In this document: positions 1-9,500 of the stretch, piece by piece
How positions within the stretch are numbered: position 1 is the stretch's first letter
Layout of the letters: the number at the start of each line of letters is the position of its first letter
Assembly: GCA_001584585.1 (NCBI GenBank)
Contig: LSYV01000032.1
Location: 475,513-492,040 of the forward strand
Direction of reading: 5' to 3'
Origin: Gonium pectorale
Taxonomy: Eukaryota > Chlorophyta > Chlorophyceae > Chlamydomonadales > Volvocaceae
Length of the DNA: 16,528 nt
Notes under the pieces: model-generated
What the model saw: the letters and a program-made list of their open reading frames with translations, nothing else
Database searches by the model: none
Told to the model about the DNA's origin: nothing
Position numbers and translations under genes: made by a program

Positions 1-3000
1 AAGCCCAGCGACCGACACACGACCGTCGCACTGCTGTTGTCAAAGCCCTTGTCGCGGCAGACGGCGCCGTACGTGCCGTTGCCGATGGAAGCCTCCAGAC
101 GCGCAATCACCGTGCTGCCCGCAGTCTGGTTCGAGGGCGGCGGCGCGGTGGCGACGCGCAGGTTGACTGTCTTCGACTGTGCAGCGTCACGGCAGCGCAC
201 TCCGGCAAGCGTGGTGCAGACGCCGGCCGAGGCGGTGGCCGGGGCGTTGAGCTGCCAGTAATCGACCTTGCCGGCAAGGCCGGAGACGGCGCACTGGTTG
301 AGGGACGCCTCGGAGCCCGTGCAGGTGAGCTTGCCGAGCAGCATCGGGGGCATGGCACCGGAGATCCACGTCCGGACGATGTCGCCACCGGCCGAGAAGC
401 CGGCTTGGCGGCACACAATGTTGGCAGCGGCCGCGTCAAAGCCGGCCCACGGGTCGCCGCAGACAAAGTTCCAGGGTGCATCGGAGCCGGCGGCCATGGG
501 GCGGATCTGCAGGTTGAGACAGGGAGCAGCAGCGGGCGGGGGCCATGCCGTGTCAGCATGCGGGCAAAGGTATCTCGCTGCGAGCTAGGGCCTTTGTGGC
601 AAGGCGCGCCGCAGGCACTTGGTGAGCCCATTGTTGCCAAGTACTGAACCCAGAAGATGTGCGCCTACTGTCCCAACGCTCACCCGCACAAAGCCGCTCG
701 CGACAGAGGGCACAGTGGTTGGGCCGCCCGAGGCTGAGGGGGCCAGGCCGACAAAGGTCAGGTCCACAGGTGGCAGCACCACTCCGGGAGGAGGAGGTGA
801 CATGGGGCTGGGCGGTGGCGGGCTGGGGGAGGGCGGGCCGGGCGGCTCGCCGGGAGGGCTCGGAGGCTCAACGGGGGGAGGCGACGGCCAGGCGTCCTCA
901 AAATAGGTGGGTGGAGGAGGAGACGAGCTTGGCACTGCGGGTTAAGGGGCGGTTGGGACAGCTGTTGACCAAATTGCAAGAGGCGGATGGAGCATCAACA
1001 GTACTTGGACACTGGACAAAGCTGGAACGACGCGGTGGATGTGGAGCAGCATTGCAGCACGGCAACAAACCCGTATCCTAGCCTAATTAACTCATGGTAT
1101 ACCTTGCTCCGGTGGCGGCGGGCTGCTGTAAGTGGGTGGGGAGGTTGAGGGACTTGGCGACGATGAAGGGGAAGGGCTCTCTCCAGGTGAGGTGCTGGGC
1201 GAGGGCGAGCTGCCGTAGAACGGCGGTGAGGCCGAGGGGCTTGGTCCCGGCGAGGGGCTTGGTGAGGGCGTAGGGGATGGGCTCTCTCCAGGCGATGGGC
1301 TCGTCTCCAGGCGATGGGCTGGATGAAGGCGAGGGCCGGGAGCGGGCGAGCTGCCGTAGGGCGGCGGCGAGGCCGAGGGGCTTGGTCCCGGCGAGGGGCT
1401 TGGTGAGGGCGTAGGGGATGGGCTCTCTCCAGGCGATGGGCTAGATGAAGGCGATGGGCTGGGAGCGGGCGAGCTGCCGTAGGGCGGCGGCGGTGAGGCC
1501 GCGTCAGGCGATGGGCTGGATCCCGGCGAGGGGCTGGGCGATGGCGAAGAGGAAGGGCTGGGTGAAGGCGAGGGGCTAGAGTCCGGGGCGGGGCTGGGGC
1601 CTGGCGACGGGCCTGGACCTGCGGTGAGGGGAGGACATACACTCAGTTGCGCTAGCCCCCCAGGAACAAGGCAGCGCTGCTTCACAGCTGTGCAGAAGAC
1701 ATATGCTGACAATGGCAAGCAGGGTGTGTGGTGGCTGCTGCAGCAAACTGCAGTCGCGGGCCGGAGGCCTGCCGTAGCCCGGCGGCAGCGAGCTCTCGTT
1801 AGCTATGGAAAGGGCAGAGCTTGAGGGGATGAGAGGGTCAGCGCTCGCAATCTGGACAGCCCACCACGTGCCACGGCCCATTGAGCATTCGAAGACGACC
1901 ACCAATTTTCAGTCACTGCAGCGGTCACTACCCACGACGCACAGCGCCTACGATGGTCAGAGCAACATCACCCACGTCCCGCAGGCGGGAGACCAGGACC
2001 CGCTGCCTTTTGGCGCACCTGAGGGCGGCGGGCTGGGCGCCACCGGTGGGCTGGGTGGCGAGGCGGTGGGATGGCCGCTGGGGCTGGGTGAGGCCCCTGG
2101 GCTAGGCGTGGGCGAGGGCGTCGGGGAAGGCCCCGGCGAGTAAGTGGGAGGGCTGGGGCCTGGCGAGGGTCCCGGGCTGCTGGGGGAGGGAGTGGGCGAT
2201 GGCGACGTGCCCGGGCTGGGGGTGGGCGAGGGTGATGGGGAGGCATCGGGGCTGGGTGAAGGCGAGGGAGAAGGCAATTCAGGGCCTGGTGAGGGCGTGG
2301 GCGACGGGCCTGGCGAGGATGGCGGAGGCGGCATCCATGGCTGGCCGAACGGTGCAGGGCTGTCCGAGGGAGAGGGGGTTGGGGAAGGGCTGCCTTCGGG
2401 CGACGGGGTGGGGGAAGGCGACTCGGTGGGCGAGGGGCTGGAGGGGCTCGGGGAAGGGGACGAGGGAGTCGGAGAAGGCGAAGCGTACGCTGGGGGCGAG
2501 GATGCGGGCGAAGGGGATGGCGACGGCGACGGAGCGGGAGAGGGTGAGGTGCTCGGGCTAGGAGTGGGCGAGGGAGACACGCCCGGGCTGGGTGAAGGTG
2601 ACGGGGACGCATCCGGGCTGGGAGTGGGCGACGGAGAGGCATTCGGGCTGGGAGAGGGCGAGGGACTGGGTGAGTAGATGGGCGGAGAGGGGCCGCTCGG
2701 GCTCGGCGATGGGATCGGGGTGGGCGAGGGGCTCGCCTCTGGTGAAGGTGTGGGTGACGGTGTGGGTGAAGGGCTGGCCTCCGGGGAGGGCGAGGTTCCC
2801 GGGCTGGAAGTGGGCGAGGGAGTGGGCGAGGGACTGGGTGAGTAAGTGGGTGGAGAGGGGCTACTGCTCGGGCTTGGCTCTGGGATCGGGGTGGGCGAAG
2901 GGCTGGGCGAGGGGCTGGCCTCGGGCGAAGGCGAGGGGCTGGGCTCTGGTGAGGATGAGGGGCTCGGCGGAGAACCTGCAGGGAACGGGAAGTCATCGTG

Positions 3001-4761
3001 TCAAGGCGTGGGGCAGCATCAGCAACAGCAGAATAACTCCACGCTCTTCATTGGTCCGACAGGCATGCACGCATAAAGGCCTGTACCACCGAGTGCAGCC
3101 CCACACAGCGCAGGCACGCGTGTTTGGACCATCGCCACTCAAGTGCCTTGATCCCCCGGTTCCACCAGGTTACTTCCTGCAGATCCAGCAGGTGCCGTAC
3201 CGGCTGGAGAAGGGGAAGGTGGGTCCGGGGACACGCTCGGGCCCAAGGTCGGGCTTGGGCTGGGTGACTCTGCGTGGCGGGGTTGAGGGAACATGACTTT
3301 CTGTCAAAACCATCAACACATGGGAAGGTAGTGAACAAGAACGCGTCACTTGCCGCAAACGTCAAACCGGCCCCTACAATCACTGCAATGCTCAGACTCT
3401 GCGCAGTGCAGGTTTTCAACCCAGATCAAGGAGTAAGCAACCCGGTGTCATTACATTACCCCATGCCCCTGGCACCGGGGGGTAAACGTCCTACCGGTCG
3501 TGTCCGGGGGCGGGGGCATCCAAGCGCTTGGGGAAGGGGAGACGTCCGGAGAGGGAGAAGCCTCCGGTGACGGTGGGAACGGCGACGGCGGGTTGGGTAT
3601 CTCCGGATATGACGGAGAGGGCGATGGCGTCGGCGTGGGCGAAGGGGTTGGAGTTGGCGACGGTGAGGGTGGGGGCGGCGTCGAGGAGGCGTACGTGGGC
3701 GCGGGAGGGGGTGGAGCCGTCGGGTGACCAACGGGGGTACCTGGAGGGCGTTTGTAAGGCACACATTACAGACATCAACTTCACACGTGTGCTGAGAGTG
3801 GGAGAGCGCCCAGCGAGCGCGTCAGGCGATGAAATACAGCGTGAGGCATATGGCGGCTTCCCGCAGCACCACAACAGCGGCGACGCGTCGGCATGCAGCA
3901 ACGGGCACCAAGGCGTCGAGCCACCAGCTGCAGCAAGCACCACACAGCGCCGGCAAGCTCACCTCCATACGAGGGCGACGACACTTCTGCAGAATGGGTT
4001 GCAATCACGGGGCGGGGGGTAATGCTAAGGTCAGCGGCAGAAAGGGATCCATTGATGGGATCTACAGCTGTCAGGCGCCCAGGGCGCCTGCAGTGGTCGC
4101 TTGGGCACAGTTTATTCGCAGCTGGGGAGAGGCCGCCCCACAAATTGGCAACCGTCCCGTGGACAGCCGCAGTCGGGTACCCGGCTCGTGCCAGGTGACA
4201 TATCAGAGAGGCGCCCTGCCCTGTCGTGGCAGGTCGCCCCGCCCGTGTGCTGTACAAAGCTGCACGCTTCGCCGCCCATCCCGGAAGACAACGCGCGGCG
4301 TTTTGTTGCAGATGAATGGTGCAGTGCATATCGAAATCCCAGTCCACCTCTGCTCAATCCCGCCTGCATGGGCGACCAGGCCAGGGCCAAGGACCCAAGG
4401 CCTTGCGAGGCACTCCGACCCCGTCCCTCCCCAAGCCGGCAGCGTCCATCCCACTACTCAGGCCGAGCGTGGTCCATGCACCCAGCCCTGTCACACGCCT
4501 GCGGCATGGCGCACTGGGGAGGGCAGAGAACAGGCAGAATTCAAGCGTGGGTGCGAGCCCCAATTGAGCGCCAGCACCGCAGCCTCAGCGATTAACAAAT
4601 GACAAACCTCACCCTGTTAACTGGCGACGGGCCTGACCTCCAGCGGCGCCGAACTCAGCATGGCAGCCGACGAGGGACACCACGAGCACAAGCGACAGCA
4701 ATTCCATGGATAGCCAGACAATAGCCATCGGTGCCCGTAGCCGGGCACCGTTACGTGCCAT
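1..4761 (-). CDS. Secreted protein with Tyr-punctuated SPSP stalk and C-terminal SRCR domains (5' complete, 3' end off the window)
   Basis: Proposed exons (minus strand): 4761-4638, 3740-3495, 3269-3201 (or to 3174), 2975-2019, 1618-1103, 934-684, 506 to beyond 1. All junctions agree in phase: five phase-1 junctions, then phase 0 before the SRCR exon. Residues 1-35 form a signal peptide with hydrophobic core [11 protein letters not shown] ending CHA. ATGs at 4761, 4728 and 4707 are in frame; 4761 is the first, but 4728 or 4707 would give a more compact leader. Residues about 43-700 are Pro/Ser-rich, mostly SPSP, punctuated by motifs such as [14 protein letters not shown] and PPYGSSP. From residue 722 follows a complete 105-residue SRCR domain with six Cys (FVC, IVC, LTC, NQC, GVC, VRC), then the N-terminal half of another (GTYGAVC, VVCRS). 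About 56 of these 105 positions match the middle gene's SRCR3 by hand count, without gaps. Inferred role: cell-wall or matrix glycoprotein with a binding head. Exon 1 is the weakest link: its donor (GAG|GTCAGG) is poor and the 897-nt first intron could hide an exon. Confidence 0.75.
1103..1618 (-). repeat. Tandem repeats of about 141 bp in a Pro-rich exon of the left gene
   Basis: The exon encodes 171 residues of SPSP-rich sequence. A block starting near 1231 recurs at a shift of 141 bp near 1372 (shared core gccgaggggcttggtcccgg on the plus strand). It encodes a 47-residue unit that includes the PPYGSSPAP or [10 protein letters not shown] motif. Divergence between units is low, so this is a recent in-frame expansion. 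Confidence 0.8.
2019..2975 (-). repeat. Long degenerate SPSPTP repeat exon of the left gene
   Basis: A 957-nt exon (phase 1 at both ends) encodes 318 whole codons of almost uninterrupted SP, TP and SPSP units. Tyr-containing breaks are [21 protein letters not shown] and PPTYSPG, and there is one WMPPPP motif. Acceptor: CCCTGCAG|GT near 2976. Donor: CTCAG|GTGCGC at 2018. Confidence 0.75.
4072..4090. repeat. Perfect 19-bp palindrome inside intron 1 of the left gene
   Basis: Arms caggcgccc and gggcgcctg flank a single a. It lies in the 897-nt first intron, where no coding segment could be supported. Function unknown. Confidence 0.7.
4729..4750 (-). promoter_or_regulatory. GC-rich stem-loop next to candidate start codons of the left gene
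   Basis: Arms cggtgccc and gggcaccg (8 bp, perfect) flank a 6-nt loop. It lies immediately 5' of the ATG at 4728 and 3' of the in-frame ATG at 4761. In the mRNA it could form a strong hairpin touching the start site. A regulatory role is inference only. Confidence 0.45.
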
Positions 4762-4829
4762 CCGCAATGTCAGTGCACTTCCTTCCAAGTTCGGGCTGGG
4801 CGATAAACAAGCGCGCGCGTAATGGATGT

Positions 4830-4895
4830 TGGAGGACTTTATTTTGCTCTTAGTCAGATGCGTGAAATCTTGCCCTATTGCCCTATATTCAATTG
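4830..4895 (-). promoter_or_regulatory. AT-rich candidate core promoter of the left gene
   Basis: Minus-strand AT-rich motifs lie here: AAAATAAAG near 4840 and GAATATAGG near 4888, in otherwise GC-rich surroundings. They are 80-130 nt upstream of the first in-frame ATG (4761). A TATA-like role is plausible but weakly supported. Confidence 0.25.
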
Positions 4896-6588
4896 CCGAC
4901 AATGGCCTTGTTGGGTAAAGGCAGTCGATGCACTATTGCTTATATCTATGATTGTAGACAGTGGACAGTGAAGCCAGCCTGAAGAACGGCGGGCACAGAA
5001 AGGCACTGGAAGCGCGCCCGAGGTTTACGTCACAAGACAAGAAACTCACGTTTCTTGAATTATGAGATAAATTTATTTATTGTGTTGCGAATGCGGTGTT
5101 ATAACGGGAGCCGGAAGCGAGCAGAGGGGAAACCCGGGACCCGCAGGTCCCATGCGTTTACTTCCCGGCATATTGTATGTGATACTGTAATGGTACGCCT
5201 ACAACACGAAGACTGGCAAAAGATCGATGCTATGCGCCCTGCTACCGCGGGAATAGCAGCTGAATGCTTTATCACGGCCAGCAAGCGAGCGCCACGCAGC
5301 CATATGGTGCCTATGGAAATGGGTTAGCCTCCCAGGTAAGCCATGAGTACCGTCCCACGGTTCGCACCACAGCGGCAAGTGTTCGCACCCCCAAATTCAT
5401 CTGGCATGCTCCATTGTTTGATTGCCATGAAGTATTTGAGTCGGTTGGATACGCCGGGCCGTCGCAAGACAGCCGGACTATGCAGAGCCCAGGGCCGGGA
5501 GGGCCGGGTCACATTCGCAAGGAGGCTTAGCTGCAGCTGCATGCCAAAGCCCCCCATACCAAGTAAGGCCCCATTGCATACCTGTCGACTACACGACGGC
5601 TCTTCACCAGGCCAAGCGCAGGCGCACTGGCAGCGGCAGAGTGCAAGTGGTCAGCATAAAAGGAGAAATCTGCAGAGAACAGCAACAGCAACAGCTCGCG
5701 CTGCGCGCCGACCGAGATAAGAAGCAAGCAAACAGCATGCATGCTGTCGAGAGCATGGCTGATGCACGAGAAAGGCAAACGGGAGGTCGGGAGCTATATA
5801 TCAATGTGTCCGGCAGGAATCCGATGGACCATGTGATCCATTCTCAATGCTGTGCACTCTGCTTGTGGGTCGAAAGTGAGGTTGAGATGCCATGTCTTGT
5901 ACCCTGTGCCCCTCGGGTCCTTGTGGTCTGTTTCTCACCTGTCCTGGCGTTCGTCTCCTCTTTTCCTTTGTTTTCGTCATTCCGCCTTCCTGTTCTGTGG
6001 TCTGTAGGTGCAGGGCTCCTTCTCTTTGTGTGTGCGCCGTCGGTGTTTGGACTCGGCTGCCATGGTGCGCTGTAGTTAGGGAAGGGTTTCCGTGGTTGTC
6101 GTCGGGGGAGGACTATCTGTCCCACTCGATGTCTGCACCCTTTCTCACCTCTCCGCCTGCAACCTTTCCACAGAAAGGAAAGAGGCAGCGCATGAGTCCT
6201 GCCTCGCTCAAACTACCCCGTTTGTGATGCGGGATGCAGCCACGGCACCCAGGAGCGCCCCCGCAGCGCCGCGCAAGCGCTCATGCACACGTTCTGCACG
6301 TGTGGTCGGTCCTGCTGCACCCGACCTCTCTCCTGATCACCACAGGCCCTCATTCCGCCCATGCGCTGGGCTAGCTACACCAGGGCGCAGCGCGCAAACG
6401 ACGAGGGTCGGTGTGCTCAAAGCCTCTTCAAGTGCTTGCGGGTTGGGAGCAGGCGTGTCGCGAGGCATGGAGGCAGGGAAGGAATTCGAGCTACTTCGAG
6501 CTGCAATCGGGCACCGCCCTCTTGTCCAAGCATCCCTCCGGTCCAAGCCTGTCCGTTCAAGGTGGTGCACGGACTCTCTGACGCGAAC
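4896..6588. other. Intergenic stretch without a supportable gene
   Basis: Short open frames on both strands show no recognisable domain, no SRCR cysteine spacing and no Pro-rich pattern, and several begin with non-ATG codons. A less GC-rich patch lies around 4896-5250 and a plus-strand T/pyrimidine-rich patch around 5890-6010. By position this is the promoter/intergenic space between the middle gene's 3' end and the left gene. Confidence 0.5.
5038..5057. repeat. Inverted repeat with 8-bp arms
   Basis: Arms caagaaac and gtttcttg flank the loop tcac, beside an AT-rich run (5058-5090). It contains GAA and TTC blocks like a heat-shock element, but without the regular 5-bp spacing, so no transcription factor is assigned. 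It lies about 280 nt upstream of the left gene's first ATG. Confidence 0.5.
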
Positions 6589-6589
6589 G

Positions 6590-6606
6590 TTACATGTGAT
6601 GTTACA
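6590..6606 (-). terminator. Candidate double TGTAA polyadenylation signal of the middle gene
   Basis: Two TGTAA motifs on the minus strand (6606-6602 and 6594-6590) lie in a 12-bp direct repeat (gttacatgtgat on the plus strand). They are the first TGTAA motifs found by eye downstream of the stop at 8237. TGTAA is the usual polyadenylation signal of Chlamydomonas. The implied 3' UTR of about 1.65 kb is long. Confidence 0.35.
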
Positions 6607-8236
6607 TGTGGCCGTAGCCTGTAGCCTGTCAAACTTGGGCAATATCTATCAATACGAAGTGGCCTTGACCAACGGCAAAGTCTGGTGACGCTAATGTGCA
6701 ACATCACGTACGAATGCGACCGCCGTGGGCTTCGGGTGCAGGCTTCTGGATGCCTACCGTTCTGAACCCGACTAACTCACTACGTCCCAAGGGAACCCCG
6801 CAAGTGTTTGCCCGGCCCTGGGGAGCATGACGACGGCCCCGGCATGCCGCGATGCGCCGAAACCACTGTTCCTCACTGCTCCAGCTCAGATAGGCAACGT
6901 AATGTCGCACCAACCACCGCATGAGGACTAGCGAGTGACGCCGCTGGTCCCGACGCCGAGGGCACCGATCGCGAACCCCATGCACGCCGATGCCGGTGCC
7001 GGTGCTGGCATCTCCACAAAGTTCGCGATGCAACCCGCGATGCCCCGAATCCTCCACCTGACCCGAGGCGCCCGCGTACCTCGTCCCCGACACGATGCGA
7101 TGCCTCAGTCACACGAAGACCCAAACATCGCGCCTGGCCACGAGTGAACCGAGACGCAGTCAACGGACTAGGATTTGCAGCTCCGCATGGGGGCTGCTCG
7201 GGCGCAGCGCGTTTCAGCGCGAGTTGCGCAACGTTTTTATTCGGGCAGGGCACGCGCTGCGACGCGGGGACCGGCGCCCTGCGGGGCCCGCTGGGGTCCG
7301 CAGCCCGGCGCGACAAGCAGACGGCGCGACCATGCCGAGGGCCTTGCTGGCCACTTTAGGACCGCCCAGGCCCCGACAAATGCATCCAAAACACAGGTTC
7401 AGCGCGACGCTTCTCCAGCGGCGACCATTACGAGCGGGGTCAGAATCGCAGCGTCGATATCATCATCATCAGCAGTAGCAGTAGCATCCGCGGCAGAGCG
7501 GCATCAGCAATGCCGGGAGCAAGGCAGCGGGACCGTGGCCAAATCGGGTCCAGGAGCCAAACGGTTCCCCGACTGCTCGTGACACAATTGGCTCATGGGC
7601 CTGGCCGCTAACCGCAGCCCTGCTCAAGCCCTTGCATGTGCAACACCCACCGCATACGGCTAGCACGTGTGAGCCCGCTGTAATGCATACAGAACAGACA
7701 CCGCATAGGGTGCACACGCGAAGCGACCGCAACGCGTGATGTCCGACAAGCGCTAGCAAGTCATTTGCTTAAAAATCAAGAGGTCGGCCATCGCATCCGC
7801 CCATCTTGCCCACCTTCACCCAAGCCTGCGCTTTGGACGCCAGGGTCCTGCATAGTGCGGAAAGGTCGTAATTTGAAGTAGAGATCACAAAAGACGGCCG
7901 AGCGGCACACTCTACATGGTTGAAAGGCAGCCGACCGCCGCGGCGCCGCCAAGCCGAGGCGCTGTCCGCCACCGCGGGGAATAGCAGCACCTGCGTGATT
8001 GCGGTGCTTGGAGGCGGCGCTTGGCGGTGAGCCAGCAGCCCTTTGCACAGTACTGGACCATGGGTACGCATGACAGTTATGTACGCGTCAATGTACACTG
8101 GTTGCTCGACCGCAGCCATGATGGGGTGGTGGAACACCGTACAACGGCCCACAACCACATACACAAGCCACAAGGCGTGCAGCAGCCCGCACTGATGTCG
8201 TACCACAGCGCACCATGCCGTACGACGGCGCTCCCC
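6607..8236 (-). other. Probable 3' UTR / 3' flank of the middle gene
   Basis: No coding signal. From about 7160 to 8236 it is collinear with the right gene's 3' flank (about 14210-15103), with indels and substitutions, which supports shared 3' UTR ancestry. It includes a short (atc/agt)n-like microsatellite near 7458-7490. Confidence 0.5.
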
Positions 8237-9500
8237 TTACGAGACATTACAGGCCACCCAAGCGGCTGCACGGCACGGCACCGTCTCCGACGGGCTGTCG
8301 AATCGCCAGCCGCTACACTCCTGCACGGTCGCCTCGCTGCCGTTGCAGCGCAGCCAGGTCACGGTGCCCAGAAAGCTGCCCTGCGCGTCCACAGGCGCTC
8401 CAACCGACGCAAGCTCGTCAATCGTCGAGCCCGCGCTTGGGGCGCCCTCAGCGTAAGTTGTGCCACCCGCGGGGTACCCGAGCAATCGGCATGCCACAGC
8501 CGCCCCGGCAGCGTCGAAGCCGTCGTCCTGGCAAACCGCGCCGTACGGACCGTTGCCAACCGCTGCCTCCAGTCGTACAACTACCGTTGCGTTTGACGCG
8601 AGGAGCAGCTCCGCGCCAGAGGGCGGTGGCGCGGCGGCGACGCGCAGCGCTACGGGAGCCGTGGCGGCGGGTCCACTGCGGCAGCTGACGCCGGCGAGCA
8701 TTGTGCAGACGCCGGCGGAGGTGCTGGAGGGGGCGGCGAGCTGCCAGGCCTCGATGACGCCCGGGACGGCGTGTACGGAGCAGTCCGTGAGGCTCTGCTC
8801 GGAGCCCGCGCACTGGATGCGGCCCAGGAGGACGGGGGGCAGGTCGCCCTCCCACCAGGTGCTCAGAGGCACGCCGCCGGCGGGGAAGCCGGCCTGGCGA
8901 CAGGCGGTGTCGGCGGCGGCCGCATCCCAGCCGGCCCACTCGTCGCCGCACAGGTAGCTCCATGCTGACTCATCAGTCGATCCGGAGGTGCGGATCTGGA
9001 GCGGCCAAGGTTAGGGCGGCAGAAACAGCGAGGGTATCAGATCTGGAGGTCTAGTACCGACCGTAAGGACAAGGAGGGGAGGTGAGCGACGGATGCGTGG
9101 TATATTCAGACATAGTCGGGAACCCTGTTGGGCATGCGGGAGAGTATATGGGTGGTGCAAAGCACGGGAACATAACGTCCGTTGTCGGCCCCGCACGTGT
9201 GCTGTCCCAACTTGCCACGCCTAACGTCGGCGACCATTCCCGGGGCTCCCAGGGCGCACAGCAGCTAGGGGTGGAGCGCTTACCCTCACGTGTCCAGTAC
9301 CAGACAAGGCGGGCGTAGATGATTCAATGCCAGACGGGTTCATGGAAACCAGAGACTGTTCAGTTAGTGGAAGCTGGGTGACACCGGGCGGCGGCGGGGA
9401 GGGCGGAGACGGAGGAGGGTTGGGCGGGGGCGATGGAGAGGGCGGCTGCGGGGAGGGAGGTAAGGGGCTTGGAGGCTGAGGTGAGGGCGGTTCAGGACTG
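7160..9500. repeat. Left copy of a segmental duplication
   Basis: Collinear with about 14210-16400 at an offset near 6.9 kb. It covers the 3' flank, the 759-nt terminal SRCR exon, the last intron and the end of the Pro-rich exon. The exon is almost identical between copies. The intron (shared cagcgagggtatcagatctg near the exon) and 3' flank are diverged. Confidence 0.85.

Noticed and set aside
107..640. Minus-strand 177-residue open frame
   Set aside because: Wrong frame. The neighbouring frame from 506 encodes a clear SRCR domain after a good acceptor.
3048..3419. Minus-strand frame starting like a signal peptide (MKTCTAQSL...)
   Set aside because: The first codon is TTG, not ATG, and the frame conflicts with the SPSPSP frame of the exon at 3269-3201.
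5038..5057. Canonical heat-shock element
   Set aside because: GAA and TTC blocks are present but the alternating 5-bp spacing is missing.
5844..6688. Open frames on both strands as a possible extra gene or transposon remnant
   Set aside because: Composition is biased (pyrimidine-rich), no domain or terminal repeats were recognised, and several starts are non-ATG.
8359..8963. Arg-rich minus-strand open frames overlapping the SRCR exon
   Set aside because: They are frame shadows of the real SRCR3/4 reading frame.
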